Shown one piece after another: positions 36,184 through 45,879 of a stretch of 64,000 bases of DNA. The DNA comes from Margaritispora aquatica. Taxonomy: Eukaryota > Ascomycota > Leotiomycetes > Helotiales > Discinellaceae. The translations under genes and the position numbers were made by a program. The notes under the pieces were generated by a model. The model was not told the DNA's origin. It worked only from the letters and a program-made list of their open reading frames with translations, and did not search any database. The stretch spans positions 1,890,167 through 1,954,166 of the forward strand of contig VJWN01000007.1 of NCBI GenBank assembly GCA_007644065.1, given 5' to 3'. Each line of letters opens with the position of its first letter. Positions within the stretch are counted from its first letter, which is position 1.

Positions 36184-37698
36184 GGTAACTGATTAAGGTG
36201 TTTCTATGGTTCTTGTATTTGGTTAAACAAAGCCAAACAATGCGATATCTGTTTTATCTCTCCATGCAAATGGGTGATGTTGTTTCGTTATTGCTTACAG
36301 TGGGCTGGTTGAACTGGTTTACTCTTTCCTGGTGAGCTAGGAACGTTCAATCAACAATCGTGAGCAGAACAGTAGTTTTGCAAACATTGACTTGGTTGAT
36401 GTCGATCGCTTAGCTACAGCATATAGTTATCGGGTTGACGTTAGGCTTGTGCTTATTAGGTCTAGACAAAACGCACACCGAATGCATTACTTTGATTTCT
36501 TGGTGGCTATGGTTGATACTAATCATACCTTAGGGGTGTATAACATCTTCTTCCACTACATCATATCTGACATTTTTTCGAGCGTCGTGTTCATGATTGC
36601 TGCGAGTTGTCTAATGATCTACGTAGGAGTTGTCCTACATTATCTACCAGGAGCAAGATATGAATACTAAAGAAGAAGCAGACAATATGCTGCGCAAGAT
36701 TCGTCTCTCACTGATATTGGTATCGAGCTACACAGAACCTATCTAGATGATATATCTCCACGTGCTTGCAGATGGGATTGCTAGTAGCAGCCTCTGCCAG
36801 GTGCTCCTAGCCGCAATTCAAACCTGGCCATCTGTGCGGATTTCACATGACTTCAGGTCCAAATCTTAGACCAGGGCAGGACAGGCTCAAGATTGGATGG
36901 GGATCTTGCGTCCCCTCTCGAACTTGAGGCGTATGCAAGATTGGTATGCGCAATCATAAATAAATGTTCCACGGTACTGTACTGATAAGGGTGGCCTCAT
37001 TCGGGTTGCTGCGAGAGCCAGAACTGTAAGCGAGAAACTAACTACCTTGGTAGCTAGATATGAAATACTTCCTTCCACGCTCCTCGTATCTTTGCGTGGG
37101 TAGGTAAGGCTCATAGGAGTACGCTTAGTTAGATCCCTATGTCTGTTTTGTTCTCTCCTCTCTTCACGGGTAGTATATCTATCAATATATGTATGAATGT
37201 AAGTACGCACTACGCAGAATGCCAAACAGTATCAGATAGAAAGGATGCATGGATGCGATGGTTGGGATTCATGTGAGATAATATCAGAGAATATCAAAGC
37301 ATGGGGATGGCAAGGCTATCATGAGTGTTAGAGGAAGTGATGGTCACCCAGGGGTGGTATTAACCTATCTTACACACGAGTTGTTATGTCTCCTTCCTTG
37401 AGGTGGTTCTTGCTCTAGATTTTCGATGATTTGGTTGTTGGGTGAGTGTTTTCACTTACAAATTGTATCGTCGATTAGAAATCGAGAGTAGGAAGTATAA
37501 CTTACAACTTCTTCGAAACTTTGGTTGGATAGCTTGAAGAATCTCGACACAGGTATGACACAGTGGTGTTGCTTTTAACGGCAATATCTTCGCTTAATTC
37601 AAATCCAACCCAGTTACAATGAATGCTATGTTTTGTTCGATTGGATATTCTAAAGGATATGCCATCTTCGAGTGATACACCAATACTCCAGACACCAG
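36184..37698. other. intergenic region between convergent AIM21 and MCM10
   Basis: No gene is supported. It holds 3' ends of both flanking genes. A 92-codon open frame at 36,392-36,670 has only a TTG start and low-complexity content and was rejected. Confidence 0.55.
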
Positions 37699-40005
37699 CT
37701 ACCGTACAATATCAAGGTCATCAGAGTCATCATCATCGTCAACAGCCGTAGCTCCCATGCCTATACCCACAACATCGCCACCTAAGCTCTCCCTGCCTGC
37801 TTCACGTATTCCCTTCTCCGTCACAAACCTAGTTTTCTTCTTCATGGGCGGCCGCGAACCAATGCTCAGATTATCGCCGTCTTTCATCTTTCCCAACTCC
37901 TTAGTCAAGTTGCTGCCCCACCCCACAGCAGCAGAACTCGACACAGTGTATGTTCGTTTCCGCTTGATAGGACTTAGAGCAACATCTGCTGCCTTGCCTC
38001 CCATAAGACCGAGGGCAGTCGCACCCAGCGGTGTCTCTGTCATTGCCGTGTTACTTGAAGGTCTTGGCTGCGAAAGGTCGTTCCGCCGAACGCGTGCATA
38101 ATCGGCACCGATGCCATTTCCCATATCACCAAGCCGCTTCTCCAGATCACGCTCTTTCTCTTGTGCGAGAATACGGCGGGTCATGCGTTCCTCTTTCGTA
38201 GAGCCACGGTGAAAGGCATCAGGATCAACGTCTGCGTTGTCGAGCATGTTGACAGTGCTTTTCCTGCCGATGAATATCTGGGAATGTGATTCCCTATCAT
38301 ACCGAGTTTGTTTCGCTTCTTCCTTGCTTTCGGCATCTTTTGTCCTGCGACCTCCATAGCCACCTCCTTTCTTGCCGAAGTTCATTGTGTTGACTTCCAT
38401 TCTAGAGGAGTGGGTCTTCTTCAATTGCTGATTAACATGGTAGTCGCAGAATTCCGTGTGTCGCTTGTCTACCCAGCTCGAGCACGTTTTACCGTCCTTT
38501 TTGATACTTTTACAGAATGCAAGGTCTCTCGCACTGCCAACCTCAAGGACTGTATCTGCATCAGAGTTTAGTGTAAGACTGAACTTTCCCGTGGCTTCTT
38601 TTCCACGAGGTGGTGGCATAATTTGAGGATTGAGAACGGCGATAATGGTCCCGGGGGTAAGCTTCCAAAACTTGTCAAAGGCTGAGCCAAAAAGAAAGAG
38701 GTCAAGTTCCCACTTGAGATCCGTCAAAGTCATAATCATGAATTTTCCTTTCTGTACACCTTTAGAATTAGAATTTGGCTGATGTACTCTTGGGTCCGAC
38801 TTTGTGGCGATGACACCCATGACTACCAAATCCTCTTCGATATCTGGCGGCGAAAAATCTGGACCTTTAACCACTCGCAGAAGTTCCGGGATTAGAAATG
38901 GCTTCTTGCCACTTAACGTTCGGGTGAGAACCTGGTGAGGTATGATTCTTTTGGAAAGATGCTGTGACGAGAACGACTCGAACTGTACTGCTTCTGATTC
39001 TAGCAATTCAGCAGGTGGAACTGGTGATTTCGGGGCTCTACTCCGCTCGGGTACTTTCAATGCAGGCCTCGCTGAAAAAGAATCGGTAGTATCGCCTCCA
39101 CTCCTGATAGCTGGCTGCAAGTTTGGTGCTGTACTTGACCTTGGGAAATTACTGCTTGGCTTGGCGTATGAGTTGAGAACTTCATCTCGACTGAACTCTG
39201 GCGTTTTCCGTCGACCTTCAGGCACTAAAACGGCATTCTCTTTGAAGGTCTTCATTTGGTTGCTATCGATATCGAATGCGTTGCTTCGATTCCTCTTTAT
39301 TCGTAAATCTCTTTCCTGTCGCTCCACATCCTGAGATCTCATAGCAGCTATCTTTTCATTAAAAGTCTTAGGTCGATCCTCTCCTTCTCCACCTCCTGGG
39401 AATAACCGTGCTCCAAGTGCATGGCTGGCATTTTGTGAACTTGTTCTTTGTAAGAAAGGTCCAGCAAGTCTATCATTGGAATTTGTATCCTCTCTCTTCC
39501 TCAAACTTGGGGCTCTCTTCAACGAGATGTCGCTTCCTCGTAACCCTTTATCAATGCCCAACAAAACTCTTCCCGGAGATCTTTGAGTTGGCGGCGCCTG
39601 TGCTCGCCGTATTGGCGACACCGGTACACTTATTTCTGTCTGTGATTTCGATCTCTGCAATAGTTCTGCTCGAGCTTCAGCAGCTCTAGATAATGACCGA
39701 CTTGTTGCAACCGAGTTCGATCTTGAGACACCACTGCATGAATTCTTGCTCACCGTGTCGATCTCGGAGCTTAGCTGTGCCTTCTTCTGCAACTTCTTAA
39801 GCTTTAATCGTGCTTGGATTTCTTGTATTTGCAATTGAAGTGTTTCCTCATCCTCGTCGTCGTCATCTGCCATATCGTGCTGTAGCAATTCCTGGGCTTT
39901 ACTTCGAGCTGAGGAGATGGTATGTAGACGTTTCGAGGGAGAGGGCGATGGAGAAGCGCGTTCAGCAAGACGTCTCAGACGGTCACGGCCGCCAGGAGTG
40001 CTCAT
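37699..40005 (-). CDS. MCM10: Mcm10 DNA replication initiation factor
   Basis: This intronless gene encodes 768 residues. Mcm10 binds the CMG helicase and DNA polymerase alpha and is needed to fire origins. A Ser/Arg-rich N-terminus leads into a short coiled coil at about 50-85 (ETLQLQIQEIQARLKLKKLQ). TFNEKIAAMRSQDVERQER is near 210. The OB-fold spans about 350-480 (LVVMGVIATKSDP ... WELDLFLFGSAF). It is followed by the zinc-finger motif CKSIKKDGKTCSSWVDKRH then CDYH at about 494-520. That OB-fold plus zinc finger pair defines the Mcm10 core. A basic and Ser-rich C-terminus ends with an acidic tail. It shares a 560-bp divergent promoter with RNase H2B that contains an ACGCG pair. Confidence 0.96.
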   Translation of the reverse strand: MSTPGGRDRLRRLAERASPSPSPSKRLHTISSARSKAQELLQHDMADDDDEDEETLQLQIQEIQARLKLKKLQKKAQLSSEIDTVSKNSCSGVSRSNSVATSRSLSRAAEARAELLQRSKSQTEISVPVSPIRRAQAPPTQRSPGRVLLGIDKGLRGSDISLKRAPSLRKREDTNSNDRLAGPFLQRTSSQNASHALGARLFPGGGEGEDRPKTFNEKIAAMRSQDVERQERDLRIKRNRSNAFDIDSNQMKTFKENAVLVPEGRRKTPEFSRDEVLNSYAKPSSNFPRSSTAPNLQPAIRSGGDTTDSFSARPALKVPERSRAPKSPVPPAELLESEAVQFESFSSQHLSKRIIPHQVLTRTLSGKKPFLIPELLRVVKGPDFSPPDIEEDLVVMGVIATKSDPRVHQPNSNSKGVQKGKFMIMTLTDLKWELDLFLFGSAFDKFWKLTPGTIIAVLNPQIMPPPRGKEATGKFSLTLNSDADTVLEVGSARDLAFCKSIKKDGKTCSSWVDKRHTEFCDYHVNQQLKKTHSSRMEVNTMNFGKKGGGYGGRRTKDAESKEEAKQTRYDRESHSQIFIGRKSTVNMLDNADVDPDAFHRGSTKEERMTRRILAQEKERDLEKRLGDMGNGIGADYARVRRNDLSQPRPSSNTAMTETPLGATALGLMGGKAADVALSPIKRKRTYTVSSSAAVGWGSNLTKELGKMKDGDNLSIGSRPPMKKKTRFVTEKGIREAGRESLGGDVVGIGMGATAVDDDDDSDDLDIVR

Positions 40006-40480
40006 GAGGACTTCGTGAGGGGATCTGGGAGGCCATTGAGGCTCAATATGGCTGGCTTGAAAGGGTCAATGGTTTTCGAGGGCGCTTTCAGGAACTGGAT
40101 ACATACCTTGCGACATGACAAAACGTCAAAGTGTTACAATAATCATAAGTCAAGTAGTAATGCTACTTCGTCCCTCTGCTACCTCCAGGTTTGATCCCAA
40201 TTGTTTTGACAACAGTCCATGCTCGTTCCAGCAGGGGTCAAAGATATACTGTGCGTAATAAGCCCAAATCAATTGTCTAGTAGGAATAGTTTCTAGAAGG
40301 TATGTAACAGCTAATTGAGTAAGTTTAAGTTTCAAAAGCAGTTGAAGATGTAATGTAGCGAATATAAACTCAACCAACTCCTCTACTTCGAAGTTCGCAG
40401 ACTTCTGAGACTTTGCAGGAAGTTGTCCAACCTTATCGTGTGCAGGCACTGGACCTGACTTGTACTGTAATCTTAGCGTG

Positions 40481-40492
40481 ACGCGGTCGCGT
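40481..40492. promoter_or_regulatory. MCB-like inverted ACGCG pair
   Basis: ACGCG, two bases, then CGCGT form an inverted repeat in the MCM10/RNase H2B divergent promoter, 76 bp before the RNase H2B ATG. ACGCG is the core bound by the MBF (Swi6-Mbp1) cell-cycle factor in fungi. Both flanking genes act in S phase. Binding is inferred. Confidence 0.55.
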
Positions 40493-40567
40493 CTTCCCTC
40501 GAAAGTGGTTTTTAGACTTCAAACTTCAAAGAGAGAGCCACAGGCAACATTCAGCAATTCAGACAAA

Positions 40568-41893
40568 ATGAAGACTCGAGCCAAAGGAGGGAAAGGGGCT
40601 ACCAAGACCGCATTAGAAGCAACAGAAGCCGCCAAATCTATTGCACCGAAAGTCCAATTAAATCCCGACTCTGCCAATCCTCCACAAGTCTTTATACTAC
40701 CCGAATATGTCAGCAAAGAAGCGCGTATAGTGACACTTCAGAATCCCAGATATCAAAGCGAAAGTCGATATCTCGTGTGCCCGGACAACGGTTTCTTTGA
40801 ATTCTCCAAGATAGCATCACCGAAAAGTACACCTCGGAGTTGGCTGCTTTCAGCACCAGTACACGACGACATAATTGAGCCACTGGAGCCGTCCACGGAT
40901 GCTAAATATTCTAAAATCGAGGGATATATCACCAAAGATGCGAGTCTCTTTATAGCAACTGCGATTGATCCGTTATTCATTGCCCTACCTACGTTATGTC
41001 CTGTACCAGGTCTCAAGGCTTCTAATGCCAAGAGCTTATTTCTAACAGGAGAGGACTATTTGGACAGGATAACATCTGAGTCTCCTCACTTTTCAGCTTT
41101 TGTACGGACGGAGTCAATAAGGGCCCTTCTCGAGAGGAGGATGGCTGCTGTGTGTGATATTGTTGAGGGAGGCGACGAAAAGATGTACCGTCTAAATGAA
41201 GAGAAGCTGTTGAAGGAGATCTTGAGCAAAGCAAAGAAAATTGTTGAGAACGGATTACCGGCCAGCATGGAAGAGAAACTAATACGAAAGGCTCTGGAAC
41301 AACCCATGTCCGTCAGTATGCCAGAGGAAGACACTGCTGTTGCCAGTGAAGAGAATAACCTTGCTTCCGAAGCAGAGACGCCTGATACACAAATCACCAT
41401 ATCAACCACTACTGGGTCGTTCTCTGAGGCCTCAACTGCTGCAACATCATTTTCTGATTCTAATAGCATTGCAACGACGCCAAAGCCTCCTTCGATACCT
41501 TTAATCATGGCCCCAGATGGAATTGCGGAACTGCTGCGTCTCAAAACCGCTTTTTCATATATATGCTCAGCATACATCCCTACTCATATCACGACAAATT
41601 TGAGGAAGTCACTTGCAACGTCATCAATTGTCGATTTCAATCCCTTGGAAGAGCACTTGGCAAACCTGACCAAATTGCGTCAAGAAGCTTTAGCAGGAAG
41701 ATCAATGGGCGATTTTTCAAGAAAGCGAGGCCTTGAAGACGATGATGAGAACGAAGAGAAGCGAGCAGAGAAGCGAAGGAAAGAGGAGGATGAAAAAAAG
41801 AGGAAGGCAAATGAGAGCAGAGGTGTGAAAGCTCTGAAAAAGGTCAACGTCACAGGGATGAAGAAGATGAGTGACTTCTTCAAGAAGAAGTAA
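40568..41893 (+). CDS. RNH202: ribonuclease H2 subunit B
   Basis: This intronless gene encodes 441 residues. The open frame extends upstream but the first ATG is at 40568 (MKTRAKGGKG). RNase H2 removes ribonucleotides from DNA and RNA-DNA hybrids; subunit B is an accessory subunit that forms a barrel with subunit C. The family region runs from about 38-180 (VFILPEYVSKEARIVTLQNP ... DPLFIALPTL) with the helical Ydr279 domain to about 250. A Ser/Thr/Glu-rich insert is near 275-330. A Lys/Glu-rich stretch follows near 380-415. The protein ends MKKMSDFFKKK, which fits a PCNA-interacting (PIP-box) peptide at the C-terminus as in animal RNase H2B, though the usual first Gln is missing. Confidence 0.93.
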   Translation: MKTRAKGGKGATKTALEATEAAKSIAPKVQLNPDSANPPQVFILPEYVSKEARIVTLQNPRYQSESRYLVCPDNGFFEFSKIASPKSTPRSWLLSAPVHDDIIEPLEPSTDAKYSKIEGYITKDASLFIATAIDPLFIALPTLCPVPGLKASNAKSLFLTGEDYLDRITSESPHFSAFVRTESIRALLERRMAAVCDIVEGGDEKMYRLNEEKLLKEILSKAKKIVENGLPASMEEKLIRKALEQPMSVSMPEEDTAVASEENNLASEAETPDTQITISTTTGSFSEASTAATSFSDSNSIATTPKPPSIPLIMAPDGIAELLRLKTAFSYICSAYIPTHITTNLRKSLATSSIVDFNPLEEHLANLTKLRQEALAGRSMGDFSRKRGLEDDDENEEKRAEKRRKEEDEKKRKANESRGVKALKKVNVTGMKKMSDFFKKK

Positions 41894-42091
41894 TTTGTAT
41901 ATTTGCAGCATTTTAAGGAGTTTCGGTACGGCCCGCATGGAGAGGATGACTCGTTGGATTTGGAGTTGGGGATGTGAAGGTAGAATCAGGTCATTGTGTA
42001 TGCGATGTACCGCTTATTAAGCCCATGACGGTAACCTCAAGATGGTAGTCCAAAAGATATCAATTTTCTTCTTCATTGGCAGCACATGAGG

Positions 42092-42849
42092 TTATCTGAC
42101 TCCGCGTGCTCTTCCCCTCTGGCCGCCTAGCCCTCTTCCTATGCCTGTACCACTGCGTCCTAACTGGGAAGATGGTCGACTTCCCGTTAGACTTGCACCT
42201 CCTGCAACATAACCTGTTCCTCCAATGCTCGATCCTCTTGTCGCTCCTCTCCCTCGAGCTCGTGTTCCCCTTACACCTCTCACTGCGGTCCCAGCTTGCC
42301 GTTGTCTCTCTTCATCCTCTGCTCTCCTCTTCGCTTCTTCCCTTCGCCTCTCCTCTTCCGCTGCCCTCCTCTCGGCCGCCTGTGCCTTCAATACCAGTTC
42401 GTTCTCCATATCAGCCACATCTGCACTAGCACCCTTCCAATTGGGATTTAGAATCAGTCGCTGATTGTGTTCGGTTTGCGACAGGATCCGTATCCATGTA
42501 TTCAAGAGCGTAGATGCCGAAGTGACGGTGCGGGAGACTGTCTGGAAAGGTATCAGAACAGAATATAGCTTTGAAAGTGTCGCAGTCGCCTTACATCCAT
42601 ATTCCCCTTTGCGGTCTCAAGACTCGAGACAACCCCTTCGATAACCTCATTGATACTCCTCACACCTTCCAGCTCCCTCCTCAAAGAAGCCTCCCTTGCA
42701 GCTTCGGCATCATACTTTGACTCACCATTTCGTGTTGGCACGTTGGTATCAGTGGTCTTACTTGTCTTGGAGGCTTTGGTGGGGGAGGCAAAGAGATCTT
42801 CACTCTCTGAATCCGACAGGTCAAGTTTACCTATATCCGGGGTTGCCAT
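42092..42849 (-). CDS. DUO1: Duo1, DASH/DAM1 complex subunit
   Basis: Two exons, 42595-42849 and 42092-42541, with a 53-bp GT-AG intron give 234 residues. Duo1 is a subunit of the fungal-specific DASH ring that couples kinetochores to microtubules. The N-terminus has LSDSESEDLFASP, a family hallmark. A helical core at about 50-135 contains SLRRELEGVRSINEVIEGVV and then NTWIRILSQTEHNQRLILNP. A charged coiled coil (AERRAAEEERRREEAKRRAE) follows. The last 60 residues are Gly/Arg-rich (RGTRARGRGATRG). Its stop is 198 bp from the stop of RNase H2B (convergent). Two ACGCGT sites lie 70-85 bp upstream of the ATG. Confidence 0.94.
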
Positions 42850-42918
42850 AGTCTCGAAGGGAGTCTAAAGTGTCAGGGTTTCAGATAGTACACAAAGTCG
42901 CCAAATGAGGAATAAATA

Positions 42919-42934
42919 ACGCGTAAAGACGCGT
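42919..42934. promoter_or_regulatory. two MCB elements (ACGCGT x2)
   Basis: Exact ACGCGT hexamers at 42,919-42,924 and 42,929-42,934 are spaced 10 bp apart, one helical turn. They lie between DUO1 and the divergent gene at 43,614. These are the only ACGCGT sites I noticed outside coding sequence in the window. ACGCGT is the MluI cell-cycle box bound by MBF. Confidence 0.65.
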
Positions 42935-43613
42935 TTCTGGAACAGACTGGAGTGGAATTGTTTATCCCCGCTATGCATCGTGACTTCGTGAATCGTGACA
43001 GTGGGGAATAGCCCGTGCAGCCTTGTCAGCCTCGATCTCGTCCCACTTTTTACTAGCGTTGTTTGTAGTTCCCACTTCAATGTCAACAGGGAAGGGACTC
43101 AGGGAGGGAAGGCGGGAAGGAGAAAGGAAATGCCTTTACCGGCCACCCCATTTTCAGGTTTGGGTGTCAACCTCTGACCTCAACCCCAAAACATCAGACC
43201 TAAGGAATTACTTTGGATATCTCGATCAACTTGCACAAATAAATAATTTGCACATTCGATCCTGTTCATTCCGCAGGTATCTTCACTTTTCCGCTGAACA
43301 TCGACCACTCGACCTTCACGACCTCAAATCGCGCCTAGTTACTTGCTTGTTGCCAACGCAGAACCATCCAAACATTGACCGTCTATCGCTCCTCATTCGC
43401 TCCTGGTGTCGCATCAAAACAGTAAATCATTCGCGCTGGACAATCGGTCGACAGAATACAAACAACAGAGTTTGTTAAATGGGCTTGGGTTCTAGCTTTG
43501 TCGAATACTTCATCTTCACCGCCGACGTCCAAGAGACTTTCGATCTGGGCGCATAAGTCAAAGGCGAACGTTCATTAGACCTCACGAATTCACTTCCACC
43601 CACTAAACTTGCA
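42935..43613. other. rest of the DUO1 / 43,614 divergent promoter
   Basis: No gene is supported. An open frame at 43,023-43,478 starts with TTG and overlaps CA/CT-rich leader sequence, so it was rejected. Confidence 0.5.
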
Positions 43614-45109
43614 ATGGCGACCTCCAGTCACCCTAGTACTCCTCCGCCTACTACCAGCATCAAGACCCCGTCAACACCAAAATGGGGCTTCACTGATAAT
43701 TACGAGCCTTACTCTCCCCGCAAGTCGACTCGAAATCAACGACCAAGAGTTACGACTACTCCTCCACCTCAATCACCCCAGGCTCTACGAACATCACCTA
43801 GATCTCGCAAAGCAACATCTGTGAGCCCAGAGAATTCACCTTCTTCACCTCCAACCGCATCAAAGAAGCGTGCTCCTGCGAATTCACTCTTCAGTGGTGG
43901 TAGACGTGTTTCTGGTGCCCTCAGTTACGAGACTGCAGCATCTGCAGCAACTTCTCTTGGAATATCTGCGCCAAAGGAGCCCACGATCACCAGATCAGAA
44001 CCTCGTGTGAGTTGAACAACTGAATTTAACGTTTGATTGCAGTAACTAATTTGCTACCTCCAGAACGTTGCAGCAATCAGGAACAACGGCATGTTACCTA
44101 CACCAAACAAGACCCCAAAGAAGGCACCTACTTCCATTGCTCCTGCAATTTCTGCTATCTCTCGCAACCTATTCCCATCTCGCAGCGAGGATCAGGTGAT
44201 GCCATCGCCCAAGAAGAACAAAGGTCGTAGAACCTACGGCTTGGACAGTTTCGAAGTTGCCGAGGACGCGCCAATTCAAATCTTTACAGATTCAATGGAT
44301 CGAGTTCCAGAGCTTGACATGAGCGCCGATAATCCATTCCTAGTAGCTAATTCCCACGCGCAACCCGAGCCAACCAAGCGTGCTAGTAAGCGAAGAAGGC
44401 TTATAGTCCCTGGCGAAGGAGAGCAATCAATTGAGGATCTGGAACAGCGCGAAGATGGCCTGGTCTATGTCTTGTAAGTTTATTTTAACCAACATTATTG
44501 ATAATGTACTAGAATTCAGCTAACATCATTCCCAGCCGAGGCAAAAAGATATTCCGTAAATTCGCTGACTTCGATGACGATGATGCGCAAGTTACCGACG
44601 ACGAAGCTGAGCAAAGCAGCGCTGCTCTTGAAGCCGAGGTACCACGAAACCTTCGTCGCCCACTCACAAGATCATCCGTCAAGCCTCGTCTTCTCTTCCC
44701 TACTGCCGAGCAAAGCAGAGCCAGACAACCAAAGTCACACAATACTGACGATGAGGAAGCTGATACTGATATCGAAGAGCCATCGGACAACATATCCACC
44801 CCTATGGATTTGACTAGCGAATGTGCTGTTACACCAAAGGCTCCACGCTTCGGGCCTGTTTCACCACCGACAACCGCTCGAACCACTCGTTCAAAGAAGA
44901 TCGATATGCCTATGCCTCCAATGGAGCTTATGAGTGAAGAAGAGACTCTTCCAACATCTCCTTTGCTCCGTCCCCAGCGCACCGGTGGCAAGGTCAGCCC
45001 ATTCGATCAATGGCAACGTGTGAAGCAGACTTCTGGCTCTTCGTCTGCAGCCAAGAAGAGAGAGGGCGAGCCAATTAGGGGACGAGATGCTAAGAAATTG
45101 CGTTCATGA
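43614..45109 (+). CDS. unrecognised, largely disordered nuclear-type protein
   Basis: Three exons, 43614-44006, 44064-44473 and 44536-45109, with GT-AG introns in consistent phase, give 458 residues. The N-terminal 130 residues are Ser/Thr/Pro-rich with many SP/TP sites, including a conserved-looking TPKWGFTDNYEPYSPRKSTR. The middle holds MLPTPNKTPKK, then GRRTYGLDSFEV and a compact acidic segment, IQIFTDSMDRVPELD, ending NPF. After a basic KRASKRRRL (likely nuclear signal) comes DGLVYVLRGKKIFRKFADFD near 267-286, split by the second intron. The C-terminus ends with basic patches. I do not recognise the family. The many SP/TP sites and the shared MCB promoter with DUO1 suggest a CDK-regulated cell-cycle protein, but that is inference. 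Confidence 0.85.
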
Positions 45110-45879
45110 ATATTTAGTACGAATTGTTGTTGAATGTTGTGAGCACCTTCTTGTTTTTGTGTTAATACCCTTATGGCGGTTGGTCTTCTTTTGATGACTG
45201 CTGGGCGCCATTACATTGGCTGGAACGTCCGTTATGAGATGATGTGAGGATGGGGCCATTTTGTATCAGGGGGTTCTGCGCTTGCTTGGAGTTGTCAGGT
45301 TACCTTCAGCCTACCTTGATCTTTTAGTGGTCCCTCAGTCCTTTTACTTAAGAGGCAGATAATAAATACAACTTGACAAAATACATTCTCACATGCTGTT
45401 TCTTCTACTTGAGATTCATTAGATCAAAAATCCCAGCCGAAGATAAGGTAGGTAAGGCAACCTGGGCACATATCATCTGCCGTGCTCGCCTGCCACGTAG
45501 GTAAGGTATGTTTATTGGCACACAATTCTACTAGTAAAGAGTGTCATCTTAGCAGTACCTTTGGTCAGATGGTGCACTTCCATTCAAACCTTTTCCATAA
45601 AAGTTGTCGCCAAGCAATTTTCTTCGTATCTTGTTCACCTTGATAACAGCAGCTCATATAGTTCTTTTGCTCAAAAAGTGATTCTTGTGGCTACTTTTCT
45701 CAATTACTGACTGAACTAGGTGGTTCAGGTCAGGTACACAGTGAGGTTGACGTTCATGCTAGAGCCATTCGACGCCACTTTCCCCTCCAAAGCCCCGGTT
45801 TCGCAGCCTCGCACCACCCACCAAATCTACCCCTCCATCTTCTTGAAGTTCTTTGAAACCTCTTACCATAACCTATAAA
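45110..45879. other. intergenic region before PBY1
   Basis: No gene is seen. Two GGTAGGTAAGG-type motifs lie at about 45,449-45,460 and 45,498-45,509. The last 100 bp are a CT-rich leader. Confidence 0.6.

Noticed and set aside
36392..36670. 92-codon frame with hydrophobic stretch
   Set aside because: TTG start, lies in a convergent 3' region, no neighbours or motif support.
43023..43478. 151-codon plus-strand frame
   Set aside because: TTG start inside a CT/CA-rich divergent promoter; composition fits leader sequence.
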